Positions 1 to 5,714 of a DNA stretch of 14,445 nt are shown here, piece by piece. The notes beneath the pieces were generated by a model, which saw only the letters and a list, made by a program, of their open reading frames with translations, was not told the origin of the DNA and did not search any database. The stretch is from positions 1-14,445 of the forward strand of contig JANWXG010000042.1 of the NCBI GenBank assembly GCA_025057335.1. Reading direction: 5' to 3'. This DNA is from a bacterium. GTDB taxonomy: Bacteria; Armatimonadota; HRBIN16. Positions within the stretch are counted from its first letter, which is position 1, and each line of letters starts with the position of its first letter. The position numbers and the translations under genes were made by a program.

Positions 1-34
1 CACTCCATCTGATTCCACTCCTGTAGCCATATTT

Positions 35-62
35 AGTGTAGCAAGATTCCTTGTCAGGTCAA
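35..62 (-). promoter_or_regulatory. possible divergent promoter at the left edge
   Basis: Read on the minus strand there is TTGACC (57-62), a 16-base spacer and TACACT (35-40). Four bases further is an ATG (28-30) opening a frame (MATGVESDGV) that runs off the left end of the window. There is no ribosome site before that ATG, so a gene there would be leaderless or the match is chance. Seen: the two hexamers and open frame. Inferred: that a divergent gene begins here. Confidence 0.28.
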
Positions 63-136
63 GTAGTTCCTGCAAAGTAGTCGGGCAGATTTCGAGGTGC
101 ATTCCGGAGGTCGCTCCCTGTCCTGCCCGCTGTTGA

Positions 137-145
137 TGGTACAAT
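137..145 (+). promoter_or_regulatory. extended -10 promoter candidate for the symporter gene
   Basis: TGGTACAAT fits the extended -10 pattern TGnTAnAAT. The base region 17 upstream (CCTGTC) is a poor -35, as extended -10 promoters tolerate. It would start transcription near base 152, giving a short leader that contains the GGAGG ribosome site at 166-170. Assignment rests on motif and position only. Confidence 0.4.
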
Positions 146-180
146 AATGGCTGCAGCGTTTTTTTGGAGGAGTATGGGAG

Positions 181-1407
181 GTGGATACCCATCGGGAGGT
201 TGTCTCCATCCGCTGGGTGATTACGGGAATCGTTGTAGGCGTTGTGGCAGGGCTGTTGCTCAACTGGGCAGGGGGCGAGTCGCTCGCCCTGTTTGGGGTA
301 GTCTCCCTCGGCGGAGACCTGTTCATCCGCCTGCTGCGTATGGTCATTGTGCCGCTGGTGATGACCTCACTCATCAGCGCGGCGGCTGGTCTCGATACCC
401 ATCATCTGGGCAGATTGGGCAGTTTCACCTTCGTGTACTACCTGAGCACGACGCTGTTTGCGGTGGCGCTGGGGCTAGCGGTAGTCAACATCGTACAGCC
501 GGGCGTGGGGGCGGCGCTGCAGGGGGCAGCGTTACCTGAGGAGGTCGCGACGCGCGAGCCTCCTACCTTCGCCGACCTGCTACGCAACCTTATCCCCGCC
601 AATCCCATCGACGCGCTAGCACGGACGGATATGCTGCAGATTATCACCTTCAGCCTCGTCGTGGGCATTGCGCTCAACCTGCTGGGCGAGCGCGGGAAGA
701 CGGTACGCCTGTTCGTGGACGAGGTGCTGGAGCTGTCGATGGTCATCGTGCGCTGGGTACTGCGTTTGCTCCCGATAGGTGTCGCGTTGCTCCTGATGCG
801 CACTGTGGGACAAGCGGGCTGGGAGGTGTTCCTTCCTCTCGCGCGCTACATGGGCGCAGTGCTGGGAGGCTTAGCGATACATGGCTTGCTCGTATTGCCC
901 TTGCTCGTGTGGGTGCTCGGCAAAACGCCTCCCTGGCGGTTCTTTCGGGGGGTGTCTCCCGCGCTGGTGACTGCGCTGAGCACGAGCTCCAGCTCGGCTA
1001 CTCTGCCTGTGACGATGCGCTGTGTGGAGAACGACCTGGGCGTGCCTGGTCATATCAGCCGCTTCTGCCTGCCCATCGGGGCAACGGTGAACATGGACGG
1101 CACCGCCCTCTACGAGGCAGTCGCAGCCATGTTCATTGCACAGGCGTACGGCATCTCGCTGGACCTGACGCAGCAAGTCGTCGTTCTGTTCACCGCGACG
1201 CTGGCGGCTATTGGCGCAGCGGGTATCCCCAGCGCGGGGTTGTTCACAATGGTCATCGTGCTGCAGGCGGTAAACCTGCCGATAGAAGGTATTGGGCTGA
1301 TTCTGGCGGTAGACCGTGTGCTGGACATGTTTCGCACGATGGTAAATGTGGAGGGCGATGCTGCAGGAGCAGTGGTGATGAAGAGGTTAACGAGCGGGGG
1401 CTCATAG
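181..1407 (+). CDS. dicarboxylate/amino acid:cation symporter (DAACS/SDF family)
   Basis: A 408-residue integral membrane protein of the GltPh/GltP/DctA family, importing an acidic amino acid or C4-dicarboxylate with Na+ or H+ across the inner membrane. Hydrophobic segments run the whole length. Family signatures are intact: the serine-rich hairpin STSSSSAT (267-274), NMDGT (304-308), a GIPSAG second re-entrant loop, and the last-helix motif DRVLDMFRTMVNVEGD (378-393). Aligned by eye to GltPh, Asp378, Asp382, Arg385, Thr386, Asn389 and Asp393 match its D390, D394, R397, T398, N401 and D405; the arginine is the residue that favours acidic amino acids (family knowledge). The length is normal for the family. 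The start is GTG, chosen because GGAGG lies ten bases upstream; an ATG at 173 is out of frame. It stands alone as a single-gene unit. The exact substrate and coupling ion cannot be read from sequence. Confidence 0.93.
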   Translation: MDTHREVVSIRWVITGIVVGVVAGLLLNWAGGESLALFGVVSLGGDLFIRLLRMVIVPLVMTSLISAAAGLDTHHLGRLGSFTFVYYLSTTLFAVALGLAVVNIVQPGVGAALQGAALPEEVATREPPTFADLLRNLIPANPIDALARTDMLQIITFSLVVGIALNLLGERGKTVRLFVDEVLELSMVIVRWVLRLLPIGVALLLMRTVGQAGWEVFLPLARYMGAVLGGLAIHGLLVLPLLVWVLGKTPPWRFFRGVSPALVTALSTSSSSATLPVTMRCVENDLGVPGHISRFCLPIGATVNMDGTALYEAVAAMFIAQAYGISLDLTQQVVVLFTATLAAIGAAGIPSAGLFTMVIVLQAVNLPIEGIGLILAVDRVLDMFRTMVNVEGDAAGAVVMKRLTSGGS

Positions 1408-1456
1408 AATGGTATTGTTGCGCTCCGTCTGAGGCGCGCCTGCTTGTCAAAGGGAA

Positions 1457-1509
1457 GCCCTTACGTGCTTCATACACGCTGTTGTGTTGGTAGTGGCGCA
1501 CGTCAGTGC
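1457..1509 (+). repeat. interspersed repeat S, degenerate copy
   Basis: Shares TGGTAGTGGCGCACGTCAGT (1488-1507) exactly with the copy at 10424-10477, plus similar flanking text beginning TGTCAA about twelve bases earlier in both places. The outer halves of the inverted arms (ACGTGC against GCACGT) still pair, while the inner halves have diverged. It is followed directly by a type A repeat, as at the second locus. Confidence 0.6.
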
Positions 1510-1514
1510 GCCCG

Positions 1515-1572
1515 TGTCACTCTGAGCGGAGTGAAGGCTCTCCAAGATGCTTCGCTGACGCTCAGCAGGACA
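1515..1572 (+). repeat. interspersed palindromic repeat A, full unit
   Basis: The left arm TGTCACTCTGAGCGGAGTGA and the right arm GATGCTTCGCTGACGCTCAG + CAGGACA are imperfect inverted copies with almost no loop. It is the REP-like family found again at 1632, 8930 and 10482. It has no coding signal; translated frames through it give only repeat-derived low-complexity peptides. Confidence 0.7.
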
Positions 1573-1581
1573 AGGGGGGGC

Positions 1582-1606
1582 GGCTCGGCGAGAGCCTCGC
1601 CCTCCC
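1582..1606 (+). repeat. short hairpin repeat C
   Basis: GGCTCGGCGAGAGCC (arms GGCTC/GAGCC) followed by TCGCCCTCCC. The same element occurs at 1732, 8899 and 10630, each time next to a type A repeat. Confidence 0.6.
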
Positions 1607-1612
1607 ATCTCT

Positions 1613-1724
1613 TGTCACTCTGAGCGCCTCCTGTCATCCTGAGCGGAGCGAAGAATCTCAGACCGCCTTCACTCCGTTCAGTATCACAAACGGGCGAGAT
1701 GCCTCGCTGACGCTCAGCAGGACA
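1613..1724 (+). repeat. interspersed palindromic repeat A, compound unit
   Basis: Begins with a truncated left arm (TGTCACTCTGAGCG, 1613-1626), then a full left arm from 1632 (TGTCATCCTGAGCGGAGCGA) and a matching right arm 1694-1724 (GAGATGCCTCGCTGACGCTC + AGCAGGACA). Between the arms a further degenerate right half (CACTCCGTTCAGTATCACA) is visible. Nested units suggest repeated insertion or slippage within older copies. Confidence 0.65.
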
Positions 1725-1731
1725 AGGGGGC

Positions 1732-1752
1732 GACTCGCCGAGAGCCTCGCCC
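1732..1752 (+). repeat. short hairpin repeat C
   Basis: GACTCGCCGAGAGCCTCGCCC, a diverged copy of the element at 1582 and 8899, again immediately after the right arm of a type A repeat. Confidence 0.5.
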
Positions 1753-1761
1753 ACAACGTGT

Positions 1762-1783
1762 GGCGTGGAGGAAGAGCCACGCC
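1762..1783 (+). repeat. isolated hairpin
   Basis: GGCGTGG and CCACGCC form a perfect 7-bp stem around an 8-base loop. It lies between the repeat cluster and the leader of the dioxygenase gene. It may be another repeat type or a weak terminator; no T-run follows. Confidence 0.4.
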
Positions 1784-1808
1784 GTGAGCCGAATGAGAGA
1801 AACTACCA

Positions 1809-1851
1809 TGTGGGACGAGGCTTCGTCGTCATGCCGTTTGCCCGTCCCACA
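1809..1851 (+). promoter_or_regulatory. structured leader of the dioxygenase gene
   Basis: TGTGGGACG (1809-1817) and CGTCCCACA (1843-1851) make a perfect 9-bp inverted repeat. Within it GACGA (1814-1818) can instead pair with TCGTC (1823-1827), so the two foldings exclude each other. The gene starts 42 bases downstream with its ribosome site outside the stem. Either an RNA leader switch or a protein-binding inverted repeat would fit. No known riboswitch class is recognised. Confidence 0.35.
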
Positions 1852-1892
1852 AAAGTCACCACGGAATAGAGCGCAGAAGGAGGTGCTTACCT

Positions 1893-2699
1893 GTGAGCCT
1901 GTCTCCCGAACAGAAGGCGCAGTACGAGCGCGAAGGGTTTCTTGCAGTACGAGAAGTGCTCACTGTTGAGGAAGTGCAAGCTATCAGGGATACGCTCTCG
2001 ACATACCTGCGCGCAGGGCTGGATATGCTCCGCAGGGGGGAAGTGCCTGAGAGCGATAGCGTGACCTACCAGGGCGTCAGCATCCAGCTGGAGCCAGCAG
2101 TGCTTTCAGGCAAAGTGCGCGTGGAGGACCCTGCCTTCGCAGCGCGCAAAATCTGGAACCTGTATGGAAACGACGAACTGGTGACTCGACTGGTTCAAGA
2201 TGAGCGGATTCTGTCGCTGGTCACTTCCGTTCTGGGCGACGAGGTATGGTTTTTTGCGGACAAGGCGTTGCTTAAGCCACCGCACATCGGCGTGGAGAAG
2301 CCCTGGCATCAAGACATCCCCTACTTCCCCTTCGAGCCGAAAGCGCCCTATCTGCATGTCGCAGTCTGGATAGCGCTGGACGACGCTACCGCTGAAAACG
2401 GCTGTATGCAGTACATCCCGGGCAGCCACCTCTGGGGCAACCTGACGACAGAGACGACATGGACGGAGAGCGTAGCGCACCTAGCGGTAGACGAGACACG
2501 CATTGACCCCTCCCAGGCTGTGCTTGTGGAAGCCAAAGCGGGGGACATCGTACTGCATGACGGTATGGTGTTGCACTACTCCGCGCCCAACCGCTCGCCA
2601 TACCCGCGCTGGGCGATGATTCTGGACTTTATTAGCGTGCGTGCACGCTACACGGGCGAGGGACAACCGCCTTTCCCACGCCTGCGATACGCGCGCTGA
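1893..2699 (+). CDS. phytanoyl-CoA dioxygenase (PhyH) family protein
   Basis: A 268-residue cytosolic protein of the PhyH branch of Fe(II)/2-oxoglutarate oxygenases, which hydroxylate small molecules using O2 and 2-oxoglutarate. The metal triad is complete: His139 and Asp141 in WHQDIPYFPF, and His228 in LHYSAPNRS. Arg239, eleven residues after His228, is placed to bind the 2-oxoglutarate carboxylate. The N-terminus (EQKAQYEREGFLAVREVLT) and the ENGCMQYIPGSH segment are typical of the family, as is the length. The start is GTG, supported by an excellent AAGGAGGTG ribosome site (1877-1885) at about nine bases. It is a single gene with a hairpin 20 bases past the stop. The substrate is unknown; bacterial members act on secondary metabolites, ectoine or halogenation targets, and nothing nearby decides between these. 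Confidence 0.88.
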   Translation: MSLSPEQKAQYEREGFLAVREVLTVEEVQAIRDTLSTYLRAGLDMLRRGEVPESDSVTYQGVSIQLEPAVLSGKVRVEDPAFAARKIWNLYGNDELVTRLVQDERILSLVTSVLGDEVWFFADKALLKPPHIGVEKPWHQDIPYFPFEPKAPYLHVAVWIALDDATAENGCMQYIPGSHLWGNLTTETTWTESVAHLAVDETRIDPSQAVLVEAKAGDIVLHDGMVLHYSAPNRSPYPRWAMILDFISVRARYTGEGQPPFPRLRYAR

Positions 2700-2719
2700 G
2701 AGAGGCTGCACAGGAGGGT

Positions 2720-2744
2720 GAGCACGCCCCGTGAGGGCGTGCTC
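2720..2744 (+). terminator. hairpin terminator candidate after the dioxygenase gene
   Basis: GAGCACGCCC and GGGCGTGCTC form a perfect 10-bp stem with a 5-base loop, beginning 20 bases after the stop codon. There is no U-tract after it, so it is either a Rho-independent terminator of the weak GC-rich kind or a transcript-stabilising hairpin. Confidence 0.5.
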
Positions 2745-2951
2745 GCTCCCCAGACGAGCCCGCCTGTACTGGCTTGTCGCCCGGGGAGCACGCCGTGTAG
2801 AAGAGGAAGTGTGCGCTCTGCTACGGTGGGAAAGTTGAGGTCATGGAGACGCTGCGTCTACCTGCAAGCGTTCTCGAATCGGTCGAGGGCAGGTTTTGCT
2901 GCTGAGCGGGCGGAAACGAGCGTTCGGCGCGGAGGGCTATCCAAGAAAAAA

Positions 2952-3027
2952 TGGTGGAGCAGGGGGGATTCGAACCCCCGACCTCTACATTGCGATTGTA
3001 GCGCTCTCCCAGCTGAGCTACTGCCCC
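2952..3027 (-). tRNA. tRNA-Ala (anticodon CGC)
   Basis: The minus strand folds into a complete 76-nt cloverleaf: acceptor GGGGCAG/CTGCTCC, D-arm GCTC/GAGC, anticodon stem CTACA/TGTAG around loop ATCGCAA, T-arm GGGGG/CCCCC with loop TTCGAAT, and an encoded CCA end. The loop gives anticodon CGC, reading GCG (alanine). The G3:U70 wobble pair, the alanine identity element, is present. Six T residues follow the CCA directly (2946-2951), which may help termination. It is a solitary tRNA gene with its own promoter. Confidence 0.96.
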
Positions 3028-3039
3028 ACTCGCGCCAAT

Positions 3040-3068
3040 AGTATACCGCATTTTGCTGGCGATTGCAA
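3040..3068 (-). promoter_or_regulatory. sigma-70 type promoter of tRNA-Ala
   Basis: On the minus strand: TTGCAA (3063-3068), exactly 17 bases, then TATACT (3040-3045). The first tRNA base lies 12 bases beyond the -10, consistent with a leader of only a few bases to be trimmed by RNase P. Confidence 0.7.
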
Positions 3069-3206
3069 GCTGAGTGGAGGGCGTTAAGCAAATTGGGGGC
3101 AACAGAGCTGAGTGAGCCTTCGCGCGGCGCGCCCCTAGCAGCTGTTGGCACGATCTGACAGTAGCCGAGCAAGCCTGTTTGTCCACGCCCTGTTCCACAA
3201 GCAGAA

Positions 3207-3237
3207 GGGGGACTGCCTGCGCTAGCAGGTAGCCCCC
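3207..3237. repeat. stem-loop between tRNA promoter and pseudopilin terminator
   Basis: GGGGG-a-CT-g-CCTGC, loop GCTA, GCAGG-t-AG-CCCCC: a 13-bp stem containing one G.T wobble and one bulged A. Its core with a GCTA loop resembles the hairpin at 14057-14074 with the arms exchanged. The rest of 3069-3255 shows nothing I can name. Confidence 0.4.
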
Positions 3238-3255
3238 CCACGAAAACGGCTCTCT

Positions 3256-3292
3256 CGGGTTGCCTGTGAGTTTCTGTCACCGAGGCAACCCG
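3256..3292 (-). terminator. hairpin terminator candidate for the pseudopilin operon
   Basis: CGGGTTGCCT and AGGCAACCCG form a perfect 10-bp stem; inside it GTGA/TCAC can add four more pairs. It lies 17 bases beyond the stop codon of the last gene of the minus-strand unit. After the stem the minus strand reads AGAGAGCCGTTTTCG, a weak T-run. Confidence 0.6.
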
Positions 3293-3308
3293 GTTGTTCG
3301 ACGCACCA

Positions 3309-4181
3309 TCAGTTCCCGTACAGCCCCCACAGTGGCCAGTCGCCGACCCACCTGGGCTGCTCGGTGACCGTCCACGCCATGCCGCTGGGGAAGGTATCGC
3401 GTGGGCTAGGCGTGTATTCCTGCCGGGTGGGGCACTTGGCGAGGAACTCGCGGATGTTCATCCACTTGGCGTGCCCGTCCACATAGGTGATAATGATGCC
3501 CTCGGAGTGGGGGGCGTTGTTCCTATTGAGCACGCCGTTCTGGTAGAACCAGTTCTCCCACAGATGGCGGTGCGCCATGGGATAAATGGTCTGGTAGGGT
3601 TGTGGACCAAACACGTAGTGGCGCGTTCCGGGGAAGCGGTCTTCCATCAGAATCATGGTCTCTGCAGGACGCTGCACTCCCGCCATTGTGCCGCCCAGGA
3701 ACGAGTTGCGGATTTGCTGGTTCTGCAGCGGTCGGTTCCACGTGTTGAGCGCACCGGTCACATGCAGAGCCAGCGCGTAGCCGCCCTCGAAAATCTCCGC
3801 GTTCTGCTGCCAGTTCGTCGGGTCGTAGTTGCGGCTGGGGCAGAAGAAAATCTGGATGTTCTTCACGTAGGGCCAAATCCAGTACTGCCACTTGTAGTGG
3901 TTGACACGCTGTCCATATGTTGGACCGGCGCAGCCTGTCGCCGTCGGCTGGTAGGGCACTACGTTGGGCGCGATGCAATCGTCGTTGCGCGGGAAGGTTT
4001 CGTCGTAGTCGTTTACATACATCGCGATGCCCAGACCGATTTGCCTGTTGTTGGACAGACAGCTGGCTTGCCGTGCCTTATCCCGCGCTTGTGAGAAGAC
4101 GGGGAAGAGAATCGCTGCCAGGATCGCGATAATCGCGATCACCACCAGCAGCTCGATGAGCGTAAAGGCGTTGCGTCTCAA
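3309..4181 (-). CDS. type II secretion/type IV pseudopilin-like protein, DUF1559 with H-X9-DG domain (copy 1)
   Basis: A 290-residue exported protein with a class III prepilin leader: MRRNA|FTLIELLVV, predicted cleavage by prepilin peptidase after Ala5, Phe6 at +1 and Glu at +5. Residues 6-30 form the hydrophobic assembly helix. The C-terminal H-X9-DG signature is intact (His225, Asp235-Gly236, followed by HAKW). The family is very abundant in Armatimonadota, Planctomycetota and relatives; the exact function is not established. The start is TTG, fixed by a perfect AGGAGGT site (4190-4196) eight bases upstream; no ATG fits. It is the last of three minus-strand genes after the PII gene and the next pseudopilin, with 102 bases separating it from the latter. 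Cys41 and Cys69 are candidate disulfide residues in the exported part. Confidence 0.88.
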   Translation of the reverse strand: MRRNAFTLIELLVVIAIIAILAAILFPVFSQARDKARQASCLSNNRQIGLGIAMYVNDYDETFPRNDDCIAPNVVPYQPTATGCAGPTYGQRVNHYKWQYWIWPYVKNIQIFFCPSRNYDPTNWQQNAEIFEGGYALALHVTGALNTWNRPLQNQQIRNSFLGGTMAGVQRPAETMILMEDRFPGTRHYVFGPQPYQTIYPMAHRHLWENWFYQNGVLNRNNAPHSEGIIITYVDGHAKWMNIREFLAKCPTRQEYTPSPRDTFPSGMAWTVTEQPRWVGDWPLWGLYGN

Positions 4182-4235
4182 ATCGGTTTACCTCCTGTTA
4201 CTTAGTATCTCCATGATACCCTATCGACACGGTTG

Positions 4236-4266
4236 AGGGGGGCAGCGCATCCCGCTTTGCCCCCCT
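4236..4266 (-). terminator. GC-rich hairpin between the two pseudopilin genes
   Basis: AGGGGGGCA and TGCCCCCCT form a perfect 9-bp stem with a 13-base loop, 17 bases past the stop of the upstream gene. No U-tract follows, so it may be a partial terminator or an mRNA-processing/stability hairpin that gives the two pseudopilins different expression levels. Confidence 0.45.
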
Positions 4267-4283
4267 GTAGAGGAATACGACCG

Positions 4284-5156
4284 TTACGGATACACTACGC
4301 CAGGGATCTGCGGGTCCCACATATCTACACTGCCGCCGCCAGGACCGACGCGCAACACGTTGACCAACACGTCCCAGTAGGTGGGGTTGTATGTCTGGAT
4401 CCAGTAGTTCTGGTTGCGGTGGTCGTTGGTCCAGGTGACCTCCGGGCGGAACCACTTGACGTGCCCATCACAGAAGATGAAGTTGCTCCCATTGCTGTGG
4501 TAGATGGTCGGGTTGTTCACTGGGATGGGCGGATGGGCACTGGTAGCGCCGAGGCTGAAGTAGATACTACCGTTGCGAGCGACCGAGCCAGTAGTGCGCT
4601 GCGCCCCCTCGAACACCAGGATGGTCTGGGCGGGCTGCGCGATGGAGGCGTCCGACGCCCCGTCGAAGTAGCCCGCGCTCGTGGTGCTGCAGCCGGTGCG
4701 GGTGAAGTTCTGACCCGGGTGCGCCGCGCGCACATAGTCATTCATCACGTAGTTCTGTCCCGGCGAGAACTGGTTGTCCTGTCCGGGGATGGCATGCGGG
4801 CACGACCACAGGTTTGAGGAGGGGTTGTTGGTGCGCATCTTCACATAGGGGAAGATGCCGCCAATGTCCTGTCCCAGCCCCGTGCCTGCCGACTGCACCC
4901 AGCCGTTCTGGGGGAACTCGCATCGCCCCGTTGCCGGGTTGATGAGCCTTTGACCACCTGGTGTGGGGAACTTGCCGTCGTAGTCAGTAGCGTACATCAA
5001 AAAAGCCAGACCAATCTGCTTGAGGTTGCTGGTGCATGTCGCCTGTCTGGCTTTTGCTCGTGCCTGCGAGAAGACGGGGAAGAGAATCGCTGCCAGGATC
5101 GCGATAATCGCGATGACCACTAGCAGCTCGATAAGCGTAAAAGCGGTGCGTTTCAC
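4284..5156 (-). CDS. pseudopilin-like protein, DUF1559 with H-X9-DG domain (copy 2)
   Basis: A 290-residue protein with prepilin leader MKRTA|FTLIELLVV (cleavage after Ala5) and hydrophobic helix to about residue 30. The mature part carries the family block LKQIGLAFLMYATDYDGKFP (46-65) and the C-terminal H-X9-DG motif (His220, Asp230-Gly231, then HVKW). The start is GTG, ten bases after AAGGAGG (5167-5173). It lies 37 bases downstream of the PII stop codon with no hairpin between, so co-transcription is likely. Outside the leader and the two signature regions it differs strongly from copy 1, so these are divergent paralogues and probably not interchangeable. Whether it forms a pilus, a secretion pseudopilus or a surface protein cannot be told. 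Confidence 0.88.
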   Translation of the reverse strand: MKRTAFTLIELLVVIAIIAILAAILFPVFSQARAKARQATCTSNLKQIGLAFLMYATDYDGKFPTPGGQRLINPATGRCEFPQNGWVQSAGTGLGQDIGGIFPYVKMRTNNPSSNLWSCPHAIPGQDNQFSPGQNYVMNDYVRAAHPGQNFTRTGCSTTSAGYFDGASDASIAQPAQTILVFEGAQRTTGSVARNGSIYFSLGATSAHPPIPVNNPTIYHSNGSNFIFCDGHVKWFRPEVTWTNDHRNQNYWIQTYNPTYWDVLVNVLRVGPGGGSVDMWDPQIPGVVYP

Positions 5157-5193
5157 CTTCGAGATTCCTCCTTCATGCAGGATAGTTTTCGTA

Positions 5194-5532
5194 TCACAAC
5201 ACTACGTCACCACGCTCTTCCGTACGGATACGTACCGCGTCATCTACAGGGAGAATGAATATCTTGCCGTCGCCAGGCTCTCCCGTGCGGGCATATTGCA
5301 GTACGGTTTGCACAATCGGCTCCACATCTTCATCGCGGACAATCATCTCGATTTTGACCTTCGGGGGGAGATAGATAGTGTATCCTGCGCCGCGGTAGTG
5401 TTCCCGAGATTCCTCGTTGCTTCCGCGCCCACGCACATCGGTTACCGTCATCCCGACGACGCCCAGCTCACTGAGCGCCAACTTCACTTCGTCCAGTTTG
5501 AACGGGCGAATGATACACTCGATGCGCTTCAT
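5194..5532 (-). CDS. glnB: nitrogen regulatory protein PII
   Basis: A 112-residue trimeric cytosolic signalling protein that senses ATP/ADP and 2-oxoglutarate and controls nitrogen uptake and assimilation. Numbering matches E. coli GlnB with no gaps: Tyr51 (uridylylation site) is kept, as are Glu44, Arg47, Lys58, the ATP-site run TGEPGDGKIF (83-92), Arg101 and Arg103. Two T-loop positions differ: Gln39, which helps hold Mg-2-oxoglutarate, is Asn, and residues 38-43 read SNEESR. The ATG at 5532 gives the exact family length. A GTG at 5553 with AGGAG ten bases before it is an alternative, adding MEYNICG, which the family lacks and which uses a rare ATA codon. There is no amtB or glnA beside it; instead two pseudopilin genes follow, 37 bases downstream. 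Confidence 0.92.
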   Translation of the reverse strand: MKRIECIIRPFKLDEVKLALSELGVVGMTVTDVRGRGSNEESREHYRGAGYTIYLPPKVKIEMIVRDEDVEPIVQTVLQYARTGEPGDGKIFILPVDDAVRIRTEERGDVVL

Positions 5533-5541
5533 GCCGCATAT

Positions 5542-5547
5542 ATTATA
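5542..5547 (-). promoter_or_regulatory. consensus -10 box of the PII gene
   Basis: A perfect TATAAT on the minus strand ends nine bases before the ATG at 5532. That spacing would place the transcript start within a few bases of the ATG, implying a leaderless or nearly leaderless message, in line with the lack of a ribosome site before this ATG. There is no recognisable -35. If the GTG at 5553 is the true start, this box is inside the gene and is chance. Confidence 0.4.
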
Positions 5548-5567
5548 CTCCACATGATAGGCTCTCC

Positions 5568-5587
5568 TGCCTTAACATGCCTTAACA
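5568..5587 (-). promoter_or_regulatory. tandem 10-bp repeat upstream of the PII gene
   Basis: Two perfect adjacent copies of TGTTAAGGCA on the minus strand. The nearer copy begins 20 bases upstream of the -10, where the -35 hexamer would be. A helical-turn tandem site in place of a -35 is the usual geometry of an activator-dependent promoter. The regulator is unknown. Confidence 0.4.
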
Positions 5588-5673
5588 AAAGGAGTGTTTA
5601 CCCTCTTGCAAACTATCGCGTGCTCCCGCAGGCGCTTCCGCACACCACTCTTCGAGCGGCAGGGGAGAACGCC

Positions 5674-5695
5674 GCGAGAGGCACACAACTCTCGC
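5674..5695 (-). terminator. hairpin terminator candidate after the CocE-like gene
   Basis: GCGAGAG and CTCTCGC form a perfect 7-bp stem with an 8-base loop, 19 bases beyond the stop codon. On the minus strand it is followed by GGCGTTCTCC, so the U-tract is poor. Confidence 0.4.
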
Positions 5696-5714
5696 TTTCG
5701 CAGGGTCGGCTCAG

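Noticed and set aside
1503..1787. Open frames of 83 and 93 codons on both strands across the repeat cluster
   Set aside because: They are translations of the A and C repeats, have no independent ribosome sites, and the same peptides recur wherever the repeats do.
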